Shown here: one piece after another, positions 58,624-64,000 of the stretch | Layout: every line of letters starts with the position of its first letter | How positions within the stretch are numbered: position 1 is the first letter of the stretch | Assembly: GCF_001421565.1 (NCBI RefSeq) | Contig: NZ_LMKQ01000001.1 | Location: 1,053,651-1,117,650 of the forward strand | DNA length: 64,000 nt | Reading direction: 5' to 3' | Source of the DNA: Agromyces sp. Leaf222 | GTDB lineage: Bacteria; Actinomycetota; Actinomycetes; Actinomycetales; Microbacteriaceae | Made by a program: the position numbers and the translations under genes | Notes under the pieces: model-generated | Seen by the model: the letters and a program-made list of their open reading frames with translations, nothing else | Databases searched by the model: none | Told to the model about the DNA's origin: nothing

Positions 58624-58682
58624 GTGCGAGTGACGGGCGGGGCCAGGACGCGGTTCGGATCGACGACGCAGCGGGTTCGCGC

Positions 58683-58686
<4 letters not shown>
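58624..58686 (+). CDS. 20-codon leader ORF coupled to the cNMP/FAD oxidoreductase
   Basis: Reading from GTG 58624 gives VRVTGGARTRFGSTTQRVRA and a stop TGA 58684-58686 that overlaps ATG 58683 of the next gene (ATGA). TACGGT is exactly 6 nt before the GTG. The large gene itself has no ribosome site in its upstream 20 bp, so its translation may depend on reading through this leader. Could be a chance open frame. Confidence 0.4.
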
Positions 58687-60566
<1,880 letters not shown>

Positions 60567-60587
60567 TCCCGTCCGGGCCCGGAATCC

Positions 60588-60653
60588 ACCCGTGATGTCG
60601 CGCAAATCGTCTGCATCGGTCGGGATGGCGACCGTTTGCGCGACATCACGGGT
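60588..60653. terminator. long stem-loop after the cNMP/FAD gene
   Basis: Arms at 60588-60611 (ACCCGTGATGTCGCGCAAA and on) and 60630-60653 pair over 22 of 24 positions, 19 of them contiguous, with an 18-nt loop. It begins 22 bp after the stop codon and precedes the GH42 promoter, so it may isolate the two transcripts. Confidence 0.8.
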
Positions 60654-60721
60654 CTGGGAGCCACCGACCGGGCCGGCGAGCAGGAGCCCGCCGCCCTGAC
60701 GCACACCGCTCCCTCGCCCGA

Positions 60722-60744
60722 TAGGGTAGGGAATACGCTTTCCC
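60722..60744 (+). promoter_or_regulatory. -10 box and LacI-type operator before the GH42 gene
   Basis: TAGGGT (60722-60727) is followed by the 16-bp near-palindrome GGGAATACGCTTTCCC (60729-60744). The operator covers the expected +1, the same layout as at 49167 and 53245. Confidence 0.7.
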
Positions 60745-60764
60745 ATCCAACGACGGAGGACCAC

Positions 60765-62843
60765 GTGCACTACGGCGCCGACTACAACCCCGAGCAGTGG
60801 CCAGAGGAGATCTGGCCCGACGATGTCGCGCGCATGCGCGAGGCCGGGGTCACGATGGTCAGCCTCGGCATCTTCTCGTGGGCGCGCATCCAGCCGCGCG
60901 AGGGCGAGTTCGACTTCGCCTGGCTCGACCGGGTGATCGACCTGTTGCATGAGGGCGGCATCGCCGTCGACCTCGCCACGGCCACCGCCTCGCCGCCGCC
61001 GTGGGCGAGCGCCGCGTATCCCGAGCTGCTCCCGCAGGACGAGAACGGCGCCACGTACTGGCCGGGCAGCCGCCAGCAGTTCGCCCCGTCGTCGCCGGTC
61101 TACCGACGCCTCGCCGGCGAACTCGTGAGCGCCATCGCCGAGCGGTACTCGCGGCATCCGGCCGTCGTCATGTGGCATGTCAACAACGAGTACGGCTGCC
61201 ACCTGAACATGGACTACTCGGATGCCGCGCGCGACGCGTTCCGGCGGTGGCTCGCCGACCGCTACGGCGACGTCGACGCGCTGAACCTCGCGTGGGGCAC
61301 CAACTTCTGGGCGCAGCGCTACCAGTCCTTCGACGAGGTGTTCCCGCCGCGCAAGGCGCCGTACAGCCTCAACCCCGGCCAGATGCTCGACTACCACCGG
61401 TTCACGAGCGACATGCTGCTCGAGTGCTACCTCATGGAGCGCGACCTCATCCGCGCGGCGGGGGCGGCGCAGCCGATCACCACGAACTTCATGGGTGCGT
61501 TCAAGCCCGCGAACTACGAGCAGTGGGCGCCGCACCTCGACCTCGTGAGCGACGACTGCTACCCCGACCCGAACGACCCAGAGAGCTTCCGGGCGGCCGC
61601 GTTCCAGCGCGACCTCGTGCGCTCGTTCAAGCCCGACGTGCCGTGGATCCTCATGGAGCAGGCGACGAACGCCCTCAACTGGCGGCCGTCGAACGCGCCG
61701 AAGGCGCCGGGGCAGATGGCGGCGCTCAGCGCGCAGGCGATCGGGCGCGGAGCCGACGGCATCCTCTTCTTCCAGTGGCGCCAGTCGCGCGCGGGCGCCG
61801 AGAAGTTCCACTCGGCGATGCTGCCCCACGCGGGCACCGACACCCGCACCTGGCGCGAGGTCACCGCGCTCGGCGAGGCGCTCGCCGCCCTGCCCGAGCT
61901 GCCGGTCGGCGGCCACGACGCCCGCGTGGCGATCGTGTTCGACTGGGAGAACTGGTGGGCCGTCGAGGCATCCGACCACCCCATGAACGGGCTCGACTAC
62001 GTCGCCGTCGTGCAGCGCTGGCACCGCGCGCTGCACCGCCGCCACGTGCAGGTCGACCTCGTGCCGGCCGCGCGGGTCGACGGGCGCTACGACCTCGTCG
62101 TCGCACCGCTGCTCGGCCTGGTCCGTGCAGCGGATGCCGCGGCGCTGACCGCGTTCGTCGAGGGCGGTGGGCACCTGCTCGCCGGCCCGTACACCGACGT
62201 CGTCGACGAGGCCGACCGCTTCCGCGAGGGCGGGTTCCTCACCCAGCTCGGCGGCATGTTCGGCGTTCGGCTCGAGGACTTCGGCGCGCTCGTCGCGCCC
62301 GATGCGCCGGCCGCCGCGCCGGGGGAGCGGACTGCGCCGTTCGGCCCGGCGGCCGCCGGCGCGGCGTCGGCGTCGGCTTCGTCGGCGTCGGCCTCGGCGT
62401 CGCTCGCCGAATCGATCGGCACCCTGCTCGCCGAGGAGATCCACGTGACGGATGCCGCGGTCGAGGCCTCGTTCTCCGGCGGCCGCCTGGCCGGTCGGCC
62501 CGCACTCACGGCTCGCCGTTCCGGTGCCGGAACCGCCCGCTACCTCGCGACGGTGCCCGACGAGCGCGGAACGCAGGCCGTCGTCGACCACGTGCTCGCC
62601 GACGCGGCGGTCGCGCCCGTGCTGCCCGGACTGCCCGAGCACGTCGAGGTCGCCCGACGCGGCGACGTCGTGACCGTGATCAACCACGGCGGCGCGCCGA
62701 CCCGGGTGCCGTTGGCCGGAACCGACCTCATCACCGGGGCGGCCGTCGACGGCCTCGAGCTCGCGGCCTGGGAGTGGGCGATCGTGCGCGATGCTTCGTT
62801 CGAGACCGCCGCTGCCGAGGCGACCGAGGGCGGTGGCGCATGA
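60765..62843 (+). CDS. beta-galactosidase (GH42)
   Basis: 692 aa from GTG 60765 with GGAGGA upstream. It opens VHYGADYNPEQWPEEIWPDD, the N-terminal mark of GH42. Acid/base Glu142 is in WHVNNEYGC and nucleophile Glu298 in ILMEQATNALNW; WRQSRAGAEKFHSAM closes the active site. The trimerisation domain (about 400-520) and C-terminal beta domain (about 560-690) are joined by an ASASASSASASAS linker. No signal peptide: it cleaves imported beta-galactosides. Coupled to glycerate kinase by ATGA. Confidence 0.93.
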   Translation: MHYGADYNPEQWPEEIWPDDVARMREAGVTMVSLGIFSWARIQPREGEFDFAWLDRVIDLLHEGGIAVDLATATASPPPWASAAYPELLPQDENGATYWPGSRQQFAPSSPVYRRLAGELVSAIAERYSRHPAVVMWHVNNEYGCHLNMDYSDAARDAFRRWLADRYGDVDALNLAWGTNFWAQRYQSFDEVFPPRKAPYSLNPGQMLDYHRFTSDMLLECYLMERDLIRAAGAAQPITTNFMGAFKPANYEQWAPHLDLVSDDCYPDPNDPESFRAAAFQRDLVRSFKPDVPWILMEQATNALNWRPSNAPKAPGQMAALSAQAIGRGADGILFFQWRQSRAGAEKFHSAMLPHAGTDTRTWREVTALGEALAALPELPVGGHDARVAIVFDWENWWAVEASDHPMNGLDYVAVVQRWHRALHRRHVQVDLVPAARVDGRYDLVVAPLLGLVRAADAAALTAFVEGGGHLLAGPYTDVVDEADRFREGGFLTQLGGMFGVRLEDFGALVAPDAPAAAPGERTAPFGPAAAGAASASASSASASASLAESIGTLLAEEIHVTDAAVEASFSGGRLAGRPALTARRSGAGTARYLATVPDERGTQAVVDHVLADAAVAPVLPGLPEHVEVARRGDVVTVINHGGAPTRVPLAGTDLITGAAVDGLELAAWEWAIVRDASFETAAAEATEGGGA

Positions 62844-63955
62844 GCCGTCGCATCGTCTTCGCGCCCGACTCGTTCAAGGGCACCGTCGACGCGGCCGACG
62901 CGGCTGCGGCGCTCGCACGCGGATGGCGCGGTGTGCGGCCGGGCGACGAGCTCGTGCTGCGGCCGATGGCCGACGGGGGAGAGGGCACGCTCGACGCGTT
63001 CGCGGCCTCGGTGCCCGGCGCGGAGCGCATGCCGCTCACGGTGGCCCCGCCGGCTCCCGGATCCTCCGCGGTCGGCACCTCGTGGCTGCGCCTGCCCGAC
63101 GGCACCGCGGTCGTCGAGCTCGCGACGACCTGCGGACTCGGGCTGGTCGACCCGCTGCAGCCGCTCGATGCGCACACGAGCGGATTCGGCGAGGCCATCG
63201 CCGCGGCGCTCGACGCCGGTGCGACACGCCTGCTGCTCGGGCTCGGCGGCAGCGCCTCGAGCGACGGCGGAACCGGTGCGCTCGCCGTGCTGGGCGCGCG
63301 CTTCCTCGACGATGCGGGTCGGCCCGTGCTGCTCGGCTCCCGCGGACTCGCCTCGGTGGCCTCCGCCGACCTCGCGGGGCTGCGCGAGCTGCCGCCCGGC
63401 GGCGTGCTGATCCTCGGCGACGTCACGAATCCGCTGCTCGGCCCTTCAGGCGCGGCAGCGGTCTTCGGCCCGCAGAAGGGCGCCGACCCGGCGACCGTCG
63501 AGGTGCTCGACGCGAACCTCGCTCGCCTCGCCCACGCGGTGAGCGCCGCGATGCCCGGCGGCGAGGGCCTCGCCGAGCAGCCGGGGTCCGGGGCGGCCGG
63601 CGGCACGGGCTTCGGGCTGCTCGCGTGGGGCGCTCGCATGGGCGCCGGCGCGCGGCTCGTCGCCGAGGCGGTCGGCCTGGCCGGCGCCATCGCCGACGCC
63701 GCCCTCGTGGTCACGGGCGAGGGTCGGTTCGACGGCCAGTCCGAGGCGGGCAAGGCGCCGACCGAGGTCGCCGCGCTCGCGCGAGCCGCGGGCGTGCCCG
63801 TCGCCCTCGTCGCCGGATCCATCACGGCGGATGCCTCCGCGTTCGCGGCCGCCGCGTCCCTCAGCGACCTCGCCGGATCCGCCGCCGCGGCCATGGCCGA
63901 GCCCGTGCGCTGGCTCGAGGCCGCCGGCGCGGCCCTCGCGGCCGCCTCCGCCTGA
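62840..63955 (+). CDS. glycerate kinase
   Basis: 371 aa. The N-terminus IVFAPDSFKGTVDAADAAAA and MADGGEGTLDAF, then LLGLGGSASSDGGTGALAVLGA and FGPQKGADPATV, followed by VVTGEGRFDGQSEAGKAP, are the conserved blocks of GarK/GlxK-type glycerate kinase, which phosphorylates D-glycerate to 2-phosphoglycerate using ATP. ATG 62840 overlaps the GH42 stop (ATGA). It would feed a glycerate product of sugar or sugar-acid breakdown into glycolysis. Confidence 0.92.
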   Translation: MSRRIVFAPDSFKGTVDAADAAAALARGWRGVRPGDELVLRPMADGGEGTLDAFAASVPGAERMPLTVAPPAPGSSAVGTSWLRLPDGTAVVELATTCGLGLVDPLQPLDAHTSGFGEAIAAALDAGATRLLLGLGGSASSDGGTGALAVLGARFLDDAGRPVLLGSRGLASVASADLAGLRELPPGGVLILGDVTNPLLGPSGAAAVFGPQKGADPATVEVLDANLARLAHAVSAAMPGGEGLAEQPGSGAAGGTGFGLLAWGARMGAGARLVAEAVGLAGAIADAALVVTGEGRFDGQSEAGKAPTEVAALARAAGVPVALVAGSITADASAFAAAASLSDLAGSAAAAMAEPVRWLEAAGAALAAASA

Positions 63956-64000
63956 CGCCGCCGGGCGCGACATCCGCGAACCGCTCACGAAACTTGACTT

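Overview
The window looks like a chromosomal segment of a high-GC actinobacterium, most probably a member of the Microbacteriaceae (Agromyces/Microbacterium type). Supporting signs are very high G+C with strong third-position GC bias, many GTG starts, frequent ATGA/GTGA stop-start overlaps, many apparently leaderless genes (TAnnnT box 6-7 nt before the start codon), and dense repetition of the 9-mer GGATGCCGC/GCGGCATCC. I saw no tRNA, rRNA, IS element, phage gene or CRISPR array.

Region 1 (1-23.4 kb) is mixed housekeeping and accessory content, mostly single genes or short divergent pairs: an alpha/beta hydrolase with its own TetR regulator and palindromic operator; membrane proteins (cytochrome b-like, EI24/CysZ-like, DUF2834, DoxX-like); a PLP-dependent transsulfuration enzyme; a DUF1540 protein behind a DtxR/IdeR-type iron box; MBL hydrolase, Nudix hydrolase, phytoene-desaturase-like FAD enzyme and lipase-maturation-factor-like membrane protein; a 14-TM MFS pump with divergent MarR; a Ser/Thr kinase with a hexapeptide-repeat linker; an AI-2E family transporter; an animal-type heme peroxidase; an Eis-like acetyltransferase; and an ABC exporter half-transporter. 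The exporter carries a perfect-looking LacI-type operator inside its first codons.

Region 2 (23.4-39.3 kb) is sugar and sugar-acid catabolism with two LacI regulators. One minus-strand operon (27514 to 23989) encodes a Gfo/Idh/MocA dehydrogenase, a DUF993 aldolase-like protein and a TIM-barrel isomerase. A second minus-strand operon (36990 to 32197) encodes a uronate-dehydrogenase-like protein, a 5-dehydro-4-deoxyglucarate-dehydratase-like protein, an enolase-superfamily acid-sugar dehydratase and a ketoglutarate-semialdehyde-dehydrogenase-like enzyme. Together these read as an almost complete oxidative hexuronate pathway to 2-oxoglutarate. Divergent from it are a LacI regulator and a creatinase-fold (M24-like) protein that lacks the usual metal ligands.

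Region 3 (39.3-49 kb) holds stress and miscellaneous genes: SoxR with a textbook SoxR box driving a zinc-ribbon/MBL protein, PNPOx-like, SRPBCC, an orphan Imm-5-like protein, DHFR-like, GNAT, a MerR-HEAT fusion with a HEAT partner behind a MerR-type 19-bp-spacer promoter, DUF1992, a divergent pair of related two-TM proteins, and a secreted S15/CocE peptidase. The GGATGCCGC 9-mer is depleted here.

Region 4 (49-64 kb) is a plus-strand glycan-utilisation locus under LacI-type operators: DUF6807/PmoA, cupin, Gfo/Idh/MocA and a GH43-like glycosidase; then an ABC sugar importer (lipoprotein plus two permeases, with an intercistronic stem-loop), a YesL-like membrane protein and a GH29 alpha-L-fucosidase; a cNMP-domain/FAD oxidoreductase without the thioredoxin-reductase CxxC; and a GH42 beta-galactosidase coupled to glycerate kinase. 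The likely logic is import of a galactose/fucose-containing oligosaccharide, cytoplasmic trimming, and entry of glycerate into glycolysis. Nine LacI-type operators across 40 kb, two of them identical over 18 bp, suggest cross-wired control of the sugar loci and of the exporter at 21.5 kb.
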